Source: Apostichopus japonicus (Eukaryota; Echinodermata; Holothuroidea; Aspidochirotida; Stichopodidae). Taken from it: a DNA stretch of 64,000 nucleotides. Below are positions 11,618 to 22,974 of the stretch, piece by piece. The stretch's first letter is position 1; each line of letters opens with the position of its first letter. The stretch is taken from contig NC_092566.1 of NCBI RefSeq assembly GCF_037975245.1, positions 12,891,001 through 12,955,000 on the forward strand, written 5' to 3'. The translations under genes were made by a program, and so were the position numbers. The notes under the pieces are model-generated. The model saw nothing but the letters and a program-made list of their open reading frames with translations. It made no database searches and was not told the origin of the DNA.

Positions 11618-12640
11618 AGATAAGATATAAGATATAAGAATCTTTATTGGCCATAAAAGGAATTGGAGTTCACTCCATCTCAGTATAACATACATAAAAC
11701 AGTCAAAAATACATCAAAACATATGATTTATAATATATACATTTCTTAAGACAATAAAAAATCCATGCACTGGCATATAAAAAGAAGAAAACCCTATTTC
11801 CTACAAAACTCGTTGGCAAGGCTAAGAATGGCCCTTGGCAAGAAGGAACGTCTGTATCTTTCTGTCCGGCATCTGATGACAATTGGCCTGCCAGTTCGAC
11901 TGCTATACTCAACCTGATTTCCTAGAGGATGTTCCTACGACGTAATTGACATAATATTTCTTTTAGTTACCCTGACAAGCAGCTCATCTACTGATCTGAG
12001 ATCATCAGACCGGCAAACTCGCCTCGCTTTTCTAACAAGTGTATTCATCTTAGCCATGTCTCTAGCAGTCGTATTGCCACCCCATGCAGCCAAGCAGAAT
12101 GTAATAATGGTCTCGATGGCCGCATTGTAGAACAAAGAAATGAGAGAGGCGTCTAGTCTGAATAAATTGAGCTTCCGTAGAAAGAACATACGTTTATTAG
12201 TTTTGGCCAGGACAGTATTAACCTGTTCACCCCACTCTAATTTATCAGTAATGGAAACTCCCAGATACTTATAAGAATGGACTTGTTCTACTGGCTCGTT
12301 CCTAATTTCAATTCTCTCTAGTTGGTGCCCCCTACGCCGGAAATCAACAACAAGCTCCTTTGTTTTAGACACATTCAGTTGTAATCTGTTTTCGTCACAC
12401 CAATTCGTAAAGGTGGATATTTCATGCCTATACCCGGTGTCGTCACCATTCTTCTCAATAAGACCTAAAATGCATGTGTCGTCAGCAAATTTAACAATAT
12501 GCGTGTTGGGTTGTGTGCTGCGACAGTCAGAAGTATAGAGGGTGAAAAGAACGGGTGATAAAACACAACCTTGTGGGGCACCAGTATTCATCACAATATC
12601 GCTAGAAACTCTGCCATAGATCGCCGGAAATGACCCTTTC
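11618..12640 (-). mobile_element. 5'-truncated non-LTR retrotransposon (LINE), reverse transcriptase fragment
   Basis: Minus-strand open frame with RT motifs: NTGAPQGCVLSPVLFTLY (about 12540-12600) and the catalytic HIVKFADDT (about 12490-12515), then TKELVVDFRR and YKYLGVSITDKLEWGEQV. An in-frame TAG (11935-11937) interrupts it. Beyond that, RTERYRRSFLPRAILSLANE continues in the same frame to a stop at 11794-11796, typical of the C-terminus of CR1/L2-like LINE proteins. The 3' UTR has AATAAA (11648-11643 on the minus strand) and ends in a short tandem of the type ttatatctta, as LINE tails do. Dead copy: truncated at the 5' end and with an internal stop. Confidence 0.85.
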
Positions 12641-12665
12641 CAGGCCTTGCTAATTTGCAGATAAA
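12600..12665 (-). repeat. Interspersed module copy joined to the LINE 5' edge
   Basis: Minus-strand GCAAGGCCTGGAAAG and CATTTCCGGCGATCT match the module copies at 11343, 36129 and 49476. It is translated in the same frame as the RT (KAWKGSFPAIYG), a stretch that does not look like RT. A chimeric junction is inferred. Confidence 0.55.
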
Positions 12666-12779
12666 CGAAGAATAAATAGGTGTCATCGCCATTTGTCAGA
12701 AAATTGCACCAACAAAATGTAACAAATGTCAATAGTTATTTGAGATCGTAATGAAAAAGTCAATAATCGCGAATAAGTA

Positions 12780-14290
12780 AAAAAGTGGTAAAAAGCTGAA
12801 AAGGGCACCAGCAGTCCATTTGAGTCCGTCAGGGGGGCACCCCCCCCCCCCCCCGCCTGCTACGCCTATATGGTGATGACATTTATCAGATCTTGTTAAT
12901 GTTTGCCAAATTCAGAGTGTCTCAATATTATCAGAAACTTTCTGATATTGGTAAGACAAAGTGGCAATAGCAAGCAACATCCCGACGTTTACACAATATT
13001 CCAATCATGATCATGCTATAATTGGACCGTACATCACTACTAATGTATATTTATCCGACTAAGTTGTCTGTATCGTTGACGGTTGCTCAACGTATTCTAC
13101 GAGGTCAGACGTGCAGTCTTCGTTTTAAGACGGACTGCCAAATTAAATTTTGAAGCGCCTAATAATCCAGTTAGGCTTATTTGGACGGATTAACCAATAG
13201 GAACCACATTTCCATGAATAAAAGAACACACTTCCTCCGCATGTATATACTTCACAAACATGAATATTTCTTACTGATATATTGCCTAGTTTGGGTGTGG
13301 TTAATTGGTAGACTGGAGGTACATATTCATGAAAGTAAATATGGGGTTTCAGAAGCTGAAATCTTCTGTGTTGTCTGGCATGAGTGAATTGCTTCTTCCG
13401 GATGTTTTCGAAGGAGATACAGCCGCCGTTTATCATATCTTTCCGTGCCCGTTCGACCAGGCCGGCTCTGTTTAGAACTTCTACGTTTTAACACTGTTCT
13501 GTCATCTAATGCCCATGGTGGGCCGTAGACTCCACCGACTGAATGCTTTCGGGACAACGGTCCAGTTCTCGCAGCCTTACCGAAGACTATGGTAAACAAC
13601 AACCTTGTAAACTGCCATTCGTTACTCGTTGATTCTCTTTCTTGGAAGAGTCTCATCGTAAAAATCATGCAGATGTTGCCGCAGCCTGGACTGAAGTCAT
13701 ATTTTCAGCCATCGATTTTTTTTCTCTGAGATTGAGCTGATCAGTCGGTTCAGGGTGACACGAGCCATGTCTTGCCACCGACGGACGGCCTCGAGATGCC
13801 TCAAATGTTGCCACAATATGCTTTGATACCTTTGTTTTGGCAGAGAGAGACAATAGTAAAATCTCTAAGTGCTGCGGTATTGTTTGCTGGTCCGACTCCG
13901 CCGCATGACATCATCATCATCACCATGGAAACGTCACATTTACTATGCCGTTCTATCAGATGGGCCCTTAAGTACATGGTTCAAAACGTGATTTCTGTGA
14001 TAATAGACTAGGCTCTGCTGCATTTATTGCTATTGCTTTACTTTGGTGAGCCCAGTTTCTGTTAATTGAAAGAGTTATCTGTACAGCATCGCCAAATATA
14101 TCACCTTTCATTAAGTTTCTTGTCGGACTGAGGGTCTGAAAAATAAACAAAAACAAATGTTGTTTGACAATTGGGAGTTTCCTCAAACCCACGAAATTTC
14201 AAGTAACTCTTTTACTCACCACCGTCTTCTTTGGTCAAAACAAATGTGATTGATTTGGGGCAAACGGTTTTAGATTTACGAAAGGATATG
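12780..14290. other. Gene-free stretch with poly-C element remnant and a G+C-richer, CpG-bearing zone
   Basis: 12830-12870 is a poly-C tract ending in GCCTGCTACGCC, a typical end of hAT-like debris. About 13380-13960 is richer in C+G and CpG than its surroundings and has minus-strand open frames of 113 and 62 codons. I recognise no domain in them. It could include a promoter or first exon, but I cannot support a gene. Confidence 0.35.
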
Positions 14291-14293
14291 CTT

Positions 14294-14502
14294 ATTGACG
14301 TTTTCATGATATGCAACAATTCGTCAATATGAAAAGAAATTAAAAATTGACGTTTTGACGACATATTCTAAATCATCAAAATGTCGCAAATCTGAATATT
14401 TACGTTTCGATGAGATGCAATACTTCGTCAAAATTACAAGAATCTGAAAATTGACATTTTGACGACATCATACCAATTCAATCATACCAACTCGTCAATG
14501 CA
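14294..14502 (+). repeat. 52-bp tandem repeat, four units
   Basis: Units start at 14294, 14346, 14398 and 14450, exactly 52 bp apart. Each starts ATT(G/T)AC(G/A)TTT and contains a cgtcaa or cgacat core. Sequence divergence is high but the spacing is exact. Confidence 0.75.
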
Positions 14503-15400
14503 TCTCTCTCGTGTTAATGCATCTCGACAATTTTCCAATTGTTTCATGTCCCTTCCTTACCTACGGATAGTAGACTGATATATGATAGTAACTTTACATT
14601 TGGTATGTGGACATGATGCTTTACCATTGAAATGTTTTCAGTGTCAAATTTCTGTTGCTTATTAAATATTCATGAGGGGCTGGGCCATATTAGAATTGGC
14701 TTAAAGTAGCTCATACACATCAAATATCAAGAATGGTAAGTTGGTTCAAGTTGATAACCTACTTTGCACAATGATACCCCAGATCCCAGTGGTCCCGCTC
14801 CCCCCTTTTTTTTAATGGAATGTATTCAGTCATACTTATGGTGGCCAGGACTTTGACCAAGGTTAATTCCTCATTAACCATATTGGATAGTGTTAACAAG
14901 TTGAAAAGTCCATGAGTTATCTTTACAAGCTTGTAAACATGTTTTCTTGAAAAACCATATTGCGCAAGAGCATCACGCACTTGGCTCACCCATTTTTTGC
15001 ATGTGTGGAAACTTAGCATCAGAACAAAAGCCATATTATACAGGATCCGGTAAAGGCCGTGCTAACGATAGGTGGAATCTTATTCCTAGCGAAACTGTAT
15101 ACAAAGCCGGGGTCGATCTCACGGTTTTTAGTGACGCTGTCGTGGCCGTATAATTCTGCCTCCATGTATCCCGTCTTCCTCCTCAAATTATTTTCGGGAA
15201 GTTTCTGCGACGGTTTCTGTATCTTTATTTGACAGACTTTCCTGTCACGTTTTAACCGTTAAACCTGCCCTATATTATAAATTACCGGATTTGGACCCTC
15301 TTTTTCAAAGGACTTTGACTTTCTACCGTTAAAACCTGCCTCCTTTATTTTGCTTTCACTGGATTCGAACACTTGTGCTGAAAGGACTTTAAGTTTCAGT
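14503..15400. other. No gene recognised
   Basis: A+T-rich sequence with short open frames only and no motif. 15250-15340 has a short near-repeat (ttaaacctgcc / ttaaaacctgcc) about 78 bp apart. Confidence 0.4.
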
Positions 15401-15405
15401 CTGTT

Positions 15406-15445
15406 AATATATATATATATATATATATATCTATATATATATATA

Positions 15446-15530
<85 letters not shown>
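15406..15530 (+). repeat. (TA)n microsatellite
   Basis: About 125 bp of alternating TA with two CTA interruptions. The open frames across it on both strands (poly-Ile/Tyr) are artefacts. Confidence 0.98.
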
Positions 15531-15532
<2 letters not shown>

Positions 15533-15534
15533 GG

Positions 15535-15900
15535 TCGTGGCAACGGTGTTGATTGAGCTCGTGAGTCTTAAATGGGCCTGATCTTGAGCTCAATCAACCA
15601 GAAAGTTTGAAGTATATATGCCAAAGACACATTGATTGTGTTTTCATGTTGTTTAGTTACAATTATATGAATTATCTTAAATTCCCTCCAAATTGTTTTG
15701 AAGCGTTGTCATCGCAACGGTCATGATTGGGTATAATAAAAACCCTAAATGACTCAGATCTTGATTGCAAGCAACCAGACACCATACAATGGATGTTACT
15801 TAACACTTAATTTGTGTTTTTATGTTGTATACTCCCAAAGATATGTTTTTTTTCCAATTTTATAGTGCTGCCATGGCACCTGCCATGGTGGCCACACCCA
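15535..15900 (+). repeat. Two diverged tandem copies of a ~180-bp unit
   Basis: 'cgtggcaacggtgttgattg...tgatcttgagctcaatcaacc' (15535-15600) is echoed by 'catcgcaacggtcatgattg...cagatcttgattgcaagcaacc' (15710-15777). Each is followed by a similar '...cattgattgtgttttcatgttgt' / 'taatttgtgtttttatgttgt' block. Confidence 0.5.
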
Positions 15901-15939
15901 CCACTAATTTAATGGCAAACACGTATATTGTGACAGCTG

Positions 15940-17310
15940 AGGGTCGTAGCTAACCGAAAAAACATGGTGGGTGAAAATCCCTAAAGGGGGGGGGGGTTCA
16001 ATTTTTCTATTTTCTCCGTAACTGTAACATTTCTCGACTTATTTTGACGTTTTACCTAGTTTAAGTTGCTAAATTTGAAAAGTTGCATGTCGAAAATTTC
16101 AAATTGTCTTCTTAATGTCGCATTGCTTTCAATTCGTTAGTGCTTGCTATGCGTGCTCTCCTAATTTGAAATTAGGCTGCTTACAGTATTTTAGTTGTCC
16201 AAATATTTCAATAGTTGACATATTCTTCTATATCCTTAACAAGTACGATGGTTCTGAAAGAATATAATTACACGATTATTTTCAGGCGAAAACTTAATTT
16301 TAATTATGAGGGTAGACTTTTACCATGACATAAAAGTGTTATGTTATTCTATTGAGTTGCTACACTATAGACATAAGTAGTTAGTTAAGCCCACTTTAAC
16401 TGACAAATAGGACACTTGTTTAACGGTTTTCGGCATATCAAAATTGACTATAACTTTTAAACAGGGAGTCCCACACCCAACTTCTCGAAGCGGAAGATGA
16501 AGAATGCCATAGACAACATAAATAACAACAAGTACGGTAATTCATTCATAACATTTCCGAAGAAATATTGCATGTGCCATCTATATCCGTTGATAATTTT
16601 TGTCTCCTGTGCCTTTCCATATAATTAATAATTTCTGATTTAAGGGTTTATTTTGTTATTCTGCATTCCATTTCCTTATTCAATGTTAGCTAGTTGTCAC
16701 GGGTAAAGTAAAACGACTCGACTGGACAACATAAAGACTCGAGTGGCGTGTGTCTTTACTAAGTAGCTTTATTCAATCCTCGTAACCGGGGGCAAAAAAC
16801 CCTGGAAAAAAAACGTAAAATGTACGCATTGCATAAACAAATATTTCACACAAATATGACGTTACATCGGCAATAGGAAACATATCAAGCATGCATTTAT
16901 CTCGCTGTATGATCCCATATAGCTTGCACCTTCTTAATACTTATCACCTATTTACAATATGCCCTCCCTGTACAGACATTCGATACAAACAAACTTCTCA
17001 TAAATATATTTTTATACGTGCTTTCCAATCTTTAACATATTTCGGCCTCGCTTTACTCAAATAAGAAACAAGAATACGACTAAGTAATTGCGTTCCCTCT
17101 ATACTGTAAAGTAAGGTTTGACTTAGTACACATAAGAAAATGATACACTTACGGAATTCGGTCAGTTTCCGGCTATTTTACAGGTATCGGCAGTATAATG
17201 TCATACAGTTTCAATAAATTTAGTTTCTTTAAGAGGGGGCTTGTATGTTCACGTGGTGCTGCGTGAGATATATGACGCATTTCACTCTTTTGTAGAATAT
17301 TAAAGTGGCT
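15940..17310. other. No gene recognised
   Basis: A short poly-G tract (about 15988) and A+T-rich unique-looking sequence. 16690-16800 (cacgggtaaagtaaaacg...tagctttattcaatcctcg) has an LTR-like look, but no second copy is present to test it. Confidence 0.3.
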
Positions 17311-17313
17311 TAA

Positions 17314-17620
17314 TTATGACATGCTTGTACCAGACCAGATAATCAAGCAGTAATATAGATGTGATGCCATTAAAGTTTGATAAAGCATTCTGAGTATATT
17401 CTTGGGGAAGAAATGTTTTAGCTTTGCTAAAATACATACACCTCTTGCAACGCTGGTACAAACTTTTGTAATATGGTCACTCCATGAAAGTTTACAATCA
17501 ATATTAATCCCTAGAAATTTAGTAGTTGATACTCGTTGTTTAGAAATCAAAAAGTTATTTCAGGGAGTGCGTCGGCGGGAAAAATTTAACACGAACCTAT
17601 TGCTTGGAAGGAATCAATGC
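17314..17620 (-). mobile_element. Second LINE reverse-transcriptase fragment
   Basis: Minus-strand frame with STTKFLGINIDCKLSWSDHI and LKHFFPKNILRMLYQTLM...LYYCLIIW, the thumb or C-terminal region of RTs from Jockey/CR1-like elements. An in-frame TGA upstream and the absence of the catalytic FADD part show a dead, truncated copy. It differs in sequence from the LINE at 11618. Confidence 0.75.
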
Positions 17621-17989
17621 TAACCATTTCACCACCGACGCTGTTATTATCATTTTTTCCTTTCAGATTATTGACAATATCATTGTACAAGACTTTTAAG
17701 TAAAATACACCTAATTACAAAAATTAATCTTAATAACTAATTATGTGAAAAAAAAAGAAAAATGAAATGAAATTGGAAGTTAAAAAGAAGGAAATACACA
17801 TTTATCGCCATATGAAAATGCACAGAACTATTATAAACATACAAATTACACAAATTAACTTTATTTCTTTGGATTGAATTTGAACTTGAATTTGAATTAT
17901 GTATTGAAAATAATTTGAAAATAATTTGGCTGCAGAATGATGCATCTCGAAGTACGATCACATTTGAAAGTACCATGCTGAATGGGTTG

Positions 17990-18350
17990 TAGAGTTAGAC
18001 GTTAGAGGTCGAACAGCAGCACGTACATGAAGGTCCCTGGGTTGCGTGGACGTCTCTAGGCGATGATGGGGTTTTCAGGGACGGTTCGTTGGAGTAAGGA
18101 GAATGTTGTGGTTGTTAGTGGTGATTTGCTGAAGAGTAGGAGGAATTTTGATGGAAAGTAACAACCAGAGGGAGCTTGTCGTCGCAATCCCTTCCCTTTT
18201 GACCTTCACTGCCAATGTAGATGATCTGGATCTGGAGCGTGTAAAGAAGGTATTTAGTGTGTAGGTCGGCCAGGAATTGAACCCGAACCTATTGCTTGGA
18301 AGGCAACAAAGCTATTACACCTCCGATGCTGTTATTATCAGTGTCTGCTA
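17990..18350 (-). repeat. tRNA-derived SINE
   Basis: On the minus strand a B-box GGTTCAATTCC-like motif (18284-18270, in ggGTTCAATTCCtgg) follows a tRNA-like head, aggtgtaatagctttgttgcc. A piece of the same head (cgaacctattgcttggaagg...gacgctgttattatca) recurs at 17595-17653. The body towards lower coordinates has no coding potential. Confidence 0.5.
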
Positions 18351-19200
18351 GTCAGAAAATGCTTCGGCCAGGAGAAAATAAAAAATAACGACTGCAACCC
18401 ATCCATTTGAGAAAAAAAATCGAAAATATAATACTAAATCTTAACATTTATCGCATCTTCCCAGAGACAGCGTCTTGAAGTACATCCCGTACAACTATCA
18501 AGAAGTGTTACAGTACCCTAGAAGAAAATCTGTAACGGGCATCTTTATGTCCCTACATCTACAACATCATTACTTTATGTGAAGATAGATTAGGCACTTA
18601 GGCAGATGCATGGTGCTACGTAATTGCACATTGGAAAATTATATTTCTGTGCAGTATGACATTTAACCTTTTTCCACCAAAAGTAAGTGATGAACAAAGT
18701 AAAACATGACGCAGAATCATAAATCAGCAGCTAAGCTTACTGTAATGTCTCAAATACAACATCTGTTAAATTCCTACGAACGTAGCTTTGCTTCTGTTAC
18801 ATTAGGGCTCCTCTATTTTACTAGGCATATACTATATAGTAAGTAGGTGTGCGGGAGTCCTAAGCAAAAATCCTAGCAGCAACAAAAGCAAAATTGTCTC
18901 AAAACTCCTTAAATTGTTCTATATTTTTCGAATTATGACTAGTAGCCAGTAGGAAAATGCCTTAAGAAATAATTAAGGACATGTTTTGCCATCTTAAGTG
19001 TATTGGTATTCTCATTATGACTGGTATTCTTCACGTTGTTGTGTTAACGAGCCCTGTTCTAGCAAACCATTGCTGGCCTAGACAACTTATAATTGCTCAC
19101 AGGCCTAGCCAGGTTTATTCAAGTTGTTCCATAAACGTGACGAAAGTCGCTGGAACGTTACTTTAAGACCTAGCTATGCTGAAACTGTTGGAACAGAATA
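18351..19200. other. No gene recognised
   Basis: A+T-rich sequence with short open frames only. Confidence 0.4.
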
Positions 19201-19204
19201 CACA

Positions 19205-19625
19205 AATTGAGATCAACAGCCGATCGAGACAAAAGGTCGTGAACTCACTGCCAAACTAAGACCGTTTTACACAATTATTTCGCATTGGTAATAGTAACAA
19301 TTCTAACTAGACGAAGTTTCATAAACGGCGCCTGGTCACAACGAAACTACATCCAACCTGAAATAAATACGATGGAAACGTCCACTGGAACCGCTGTACT
19401 TTTTGCACGCAAAGTAAGGCTTCCGAGCTGCATGTTGAAGCCACTGCAAATATGTTCGAGTTTTCAGTTTTAGATTCTACGTATGCCCATAAGCTCATTT
19501 CCAATCACCAATAGCCCCCTATTCGTATGAGGCGTAACGCACATGCTATCTGATAGGCTGGTCGGTGGGAGATACGGTAGCTTATAAAACAAGGTTCCAC
19601 AATTTGACTTCCCCTCTTGAGATAT
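19205..19625 (+). repeat. Dispersed repeat, copy 1 (partner at 31728)
   Basis: Shares 'gatcaacagccgatc', 'cgtgaactcactgccaaac', 'taagaccgttttacacaatta', 'ggctggtcggtgg.agatacggtag' and 'aaacaaggttccacaattt' in the same order with 31728-32180. In both copies the right end runs into 'cttgagatatcgtatttacaag', a piece of the GACCT family. Confidence 0.8.
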
Positions 19626-19644
19626 CGTATTTACAAGCGAGATG

Positions 19645-19675
19645 TCACACACATACACACACACACACACACATT
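19645..19675 (+). repeat. (CA)n microsatellite
   Basis: acacacatacacacacacacacac. It abuts the 3' end of the minus-strand SINE at 19680 and could be that SINE's tail. Confidence 0.95.
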
Positions 19676-19679
19676 TATG

Positions 19680-19795
19680 AAATCGTTATGAGTTGGAAAA
19701 TCCAGAACAGTGAAACAACTTCCAGCCTCCACCGGGACTCGAACCCGGGCCTCCCGCTCTATATGCGAAAACCCTAACCACTAGGCTATGGTATA
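19680..19795 (-). repeat. tRNA-derived SINE, copy on minus strand
   Basis: Minus strand: TAGCCTAGTGGTTAGGG (A box region), then GGGTTCGAGTCCC (B box, 19745-19733), T-stem CCGGG/CCCGG perfect, followed by ggaagttgtttcactgttct...attttccaactcat. The same sequence is on the plus strand at 20158-20280. Confidence 0.8.
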
Positions 19796-19823
19796 ATATA
19801 CATACACACACACACACAAACAT

Positions 19824-19954
<131 letters not shown>

Positions 19955-20157
19955 AAGTCTGTTCAAAGTATCTCTTTTGAGATCCGGCTTTAGGAATCAC
20001 AAATGATTTTCGAGTTGGTTAGCATCATGTTTGATCTCTAGAGTAAGGCAAAATATGTCACCAAAAACAGAACTAGTATTGTTCGATACAGGTGACAAAC
20101 GCCTACAGTGGAATTACGATCTTCCTTACCGGTTTCGAACCTCTGGACATACAATCA

Positions 20158-20280
20158 GCGTCCATAGCCTAGTGGTTAGGGTGTCCGCGTACAGAGCGGG
20201 AGGCCCGTGGTTCGAATCCCGGTGGAGGCTGAAAGTTTTTTCACTGTTCTTGATTTTCCAACTCATTACGATTTTCATTT
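20158..20280 (+). repeat. tRNA-derived SINE, copy on plus strand
   Basis: tRNA-like head: TAGCCTAGTGGTTAGGG, anticodon-stem pair tccgc/gcggg with a seven-base loop (ACA in the anticodon place), and B box GGTTCGAATCC (20209-20219). The T-stem is imperfect and the head is fused to a non-tRNA body, so this is a SINE and not a working tRNA gene. The tail merges into (TA)n at 20280-20304. Confidence 0.8.
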
Positions 20281-20304
20281 ATATATATATATATATATAT
20301 ATAT
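20280..20304 (+). repeat. (TA)n microsatellite at SINE tail
   Basis: Twelve TA units between the SINE and the BEL/Pao fragment. Confidence 0.95.
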
Positions 20305-20854
20305 GATCGATAGTCTGGGCACACAGTTAGATGATGAGAGTTTGAGGACCTTCGTGTATGAGGTGGCTTCTATTGTCAACAGTCGGCTTCTCACCACTGA
20401 TAATTTGAACGATCCAAGGTCATTAGAGCCCTTAACTCCCAATCACTTACTAACACAGAAATCTAAGGTCTTACTTCCCCCTCCCGGTGCGTTTCAGTCA
20501 GCCGACTTATATTGTCGTAAAAGATGTCGTCGAGTACAATACTTGGTCAATGAATTTTGGACCCGCTGGAGAAAGGAATACCTATTGAGTCTACAGCCAC
20601 GGCAAAACTGGGTTTCCCATACTCGTAACATGAAAGTATAGGTGACATTGTGATTGTTGAAGACAAAAATATCCCGAGGAACCGGTGGCAATTAGCTAGA
20701 ATTAGTCAAACAAATGTCGATCAGGATGGTCGTGTACGTAAGGTTAAGATTAATATGAGTTCTACTCTAGATAAAAGGGGCAAACGTACAGGTCCCGTAG
20801 TATGTTTGGAAAGGCCTATTCACAAATTAGTTGTTCTTGTAGAAAGTACGGAGT
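20305..20854 (+). mobile_element. BEL/Pao-like LTR retrotransposon, 3' end of pol (fragment)
   Basis: The frame from about 20305 encodes VASIVNSRLLT, DPRSLEPLTPNHLL and FWTRWRKEYLLSLQPRQNW, then a frameshift near 20640, then GDIVIVEDKNIPRNRWQLAR and ending RPIHKLVVLVE before TAA. This is the integrase C-terminus typical of BEL/Pao pol proteins. Everything upstream (protease, RT, catalytic integrase core) is missing. The copy is truncated at the microsatellite and shifted, so inactive. No LTR pair was identified. Confidence 0.85.
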
Positions 20855-20859
20855 AATGC

Positions 20860-22970
20860 AAAGTGCGTTCACGAGGGACAATTTTGTGTTTTGCACCTTG
20901 GTTCCCCATGAGGGACCATTACGTGTTTTATGTGTTACGTATTTGTGTATTAAATGAATTGGGTTGCTAATTATCGCAATTGATTTTATGTATTTGAAGA
21001 AAAAAATACTAAAAAAAATGTGGAATGAATGTTTTTCTTACCTAAATGTGATATTGTCGACTAACATTATTCGTCGATTATAAAGAAAAATTTTTATATA
21101 AAAAAGGAAAGAAAGAAGAAATGCATGTTTGACGCACCAACGTGTGAAATTTGATTTGAAGTGCAATTATTGAAATATATAGGGAGTACGTGAAATTAAA
21201 TAACTAATTGGAATATATTGATGTAAACAAAAAAACAAAAAAATCCTATTTTCGTACCATGGATAATGAATAATTCTATATATATTTTCGTACGACATTA
21301 AACGTGAAAATCATACTATATAAATACTCTTTATAGCAGAATTTGCGATATGACTTAAAATTTATGTATTACGTTGATATTTTGTGAAATGATTGCTAAG
21401 TTTTGTAATTGAAGGTATTTATTATGGGTGTTATATATTGATCATATTATGTGTAAAGTGCATTTTCCCATCTTCCGATAATGTGTTCATGTTTTCATAT
21501 CTATGGATAGTTGGGCTATGTGAAAGGGTAATTGTGACACTAGCTTAATTTACGATACGTGTAGTCTAGTATTTGCGATGTGAATCAAATATCATGGATT
21601 CGTGGTTTAAAATGAAAGTATCATTTTGAGAGGCCATGTAATGGTTGATTCACAATTTCTATACGTAAAATCTATTCATTGATATTTAAACCTGTTCGTA
21701 TTCATAATTCGTGAGCTCGGCAGCAATCTCGTGCTGTCCTGCATGGTAAATATTCCCAGATGTGGAACTCTTCACATTACAGTAGGCTATCGCACAATGT
21801 TTAGTTTAAGTTGTTTTGTGTACGAGGCCGAGATGTCTCTCACTCGGCGTTATTCGAGAGAGGGTGCACAGCCTTTGTACAGATGGGCCGACCATGCATG
21901 TCTAAAGAGTCTAAAGAGGTACGTTAATTTATTTTATGGTTTAGATGTAAGTTTACCCCGGACCTAAAGGCTTCTTCCTGTCCAATTGTAAATGTATATC
22001 CCTATATATAGAGAAGAATATTTTTCATGAAAAACATCTCTCATATTGACATTAGGCTTAAAATTAATAAACTTTGACATCAGACATGATTTAACCAATA
22101 TATTGTAACACTTTCCTCTGTGAGTAGCGCCGGCCAGCCGATTCAGGGTACTTGGTCTAAAATGTAGTATTGTAATTGGCCAGAGAATGAAGATGAACAC
22201 AAAGAAATCCAGAGAAGTGATGATGGTATTTTTAACAGCGATATATTGAAAAGAAAACTTCTTACAGTAAGCCTCTATGGCTTCTTTCGCGAGTTCATGC
22301 TTGCGGGAAGATCACATATACATACATACATACATACAAGGTTGAGTGTGTTGTACTGGATGTGTTTTACAAACTTGAGGCTACGTGGCCCTGAAGCCTA
22401 CCATCAAGAATGTTTCTTTCAACAGCAACCAGAGTAGACTGTCCTGTCCCTCCCTGGTAATGCATATTTCATAAATCCCTTAACAATACGTGGAAATACT
22501 ACATGCATACAAATTGTGAACTTTACTTAACATAATACACAAATACTACAGTGCATTCCTACTATCCCAAACAATTTTCATTTACAGAGATGAATGTGAT
22601 CACATGAGTGTCCCTAGAAAATATCACATGTATTACATCAAAATCCCAGGATAAGCCTGATACCACATGCCGATCCGTAGGAACAGCCCCAAAAGCCATA
22701 ATCTGCTAACAATTTCAACTGGTTTACTTAATGCCAGGAGAGATAACCCCTATATAATTTCCAGGGCTTTTAAACATACCACAATGGTTCCACACCATCC
22801 ACACAGAACTCCCATTGCTCCACAACTTTACAGTAACAGCGACAAGTCTCACAGACACACATACACACACCATCCTGACTGCGTAGGTTCCTTTGCTTCC
22901 AGGAAGGAGCAAAATATCTTAGCATTTGGAGAATTCACAGATAAATTGTAGCATTCATTTTTGAGTTATC
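20860..22970. other. No gene recognised; possible remains of the BEL/Pao 3' end
   Basis: Very A+T-rich to about 21700, then mixed sequence. 22310-22340 is a short cata/tacatac repeat. The frame at 21731-21967 has no recognisable domain. Confidence 0.35.
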
Positions 22971-22974
22971 ATGT

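Noticed and set aside
13327-13853. Minus-strand frames of 113 and 62 codons in a CpG-richer zone
   Set aside because: No domain or splice model joins them convincingly; kept only as a note in the region entry.
15259-15556. Open frames across (TA)n on both strands
   Set aside because: Poly-Ile/Tyr translation of a microsatellite; not coding.
20158-20231. Functional tRNA gene (anticodon position ACA)
   Set aside because: T-stem mismatches, acceptor mismatch, a second copy with a different anticodon loop and a shared non-tRNA body show a SINE.
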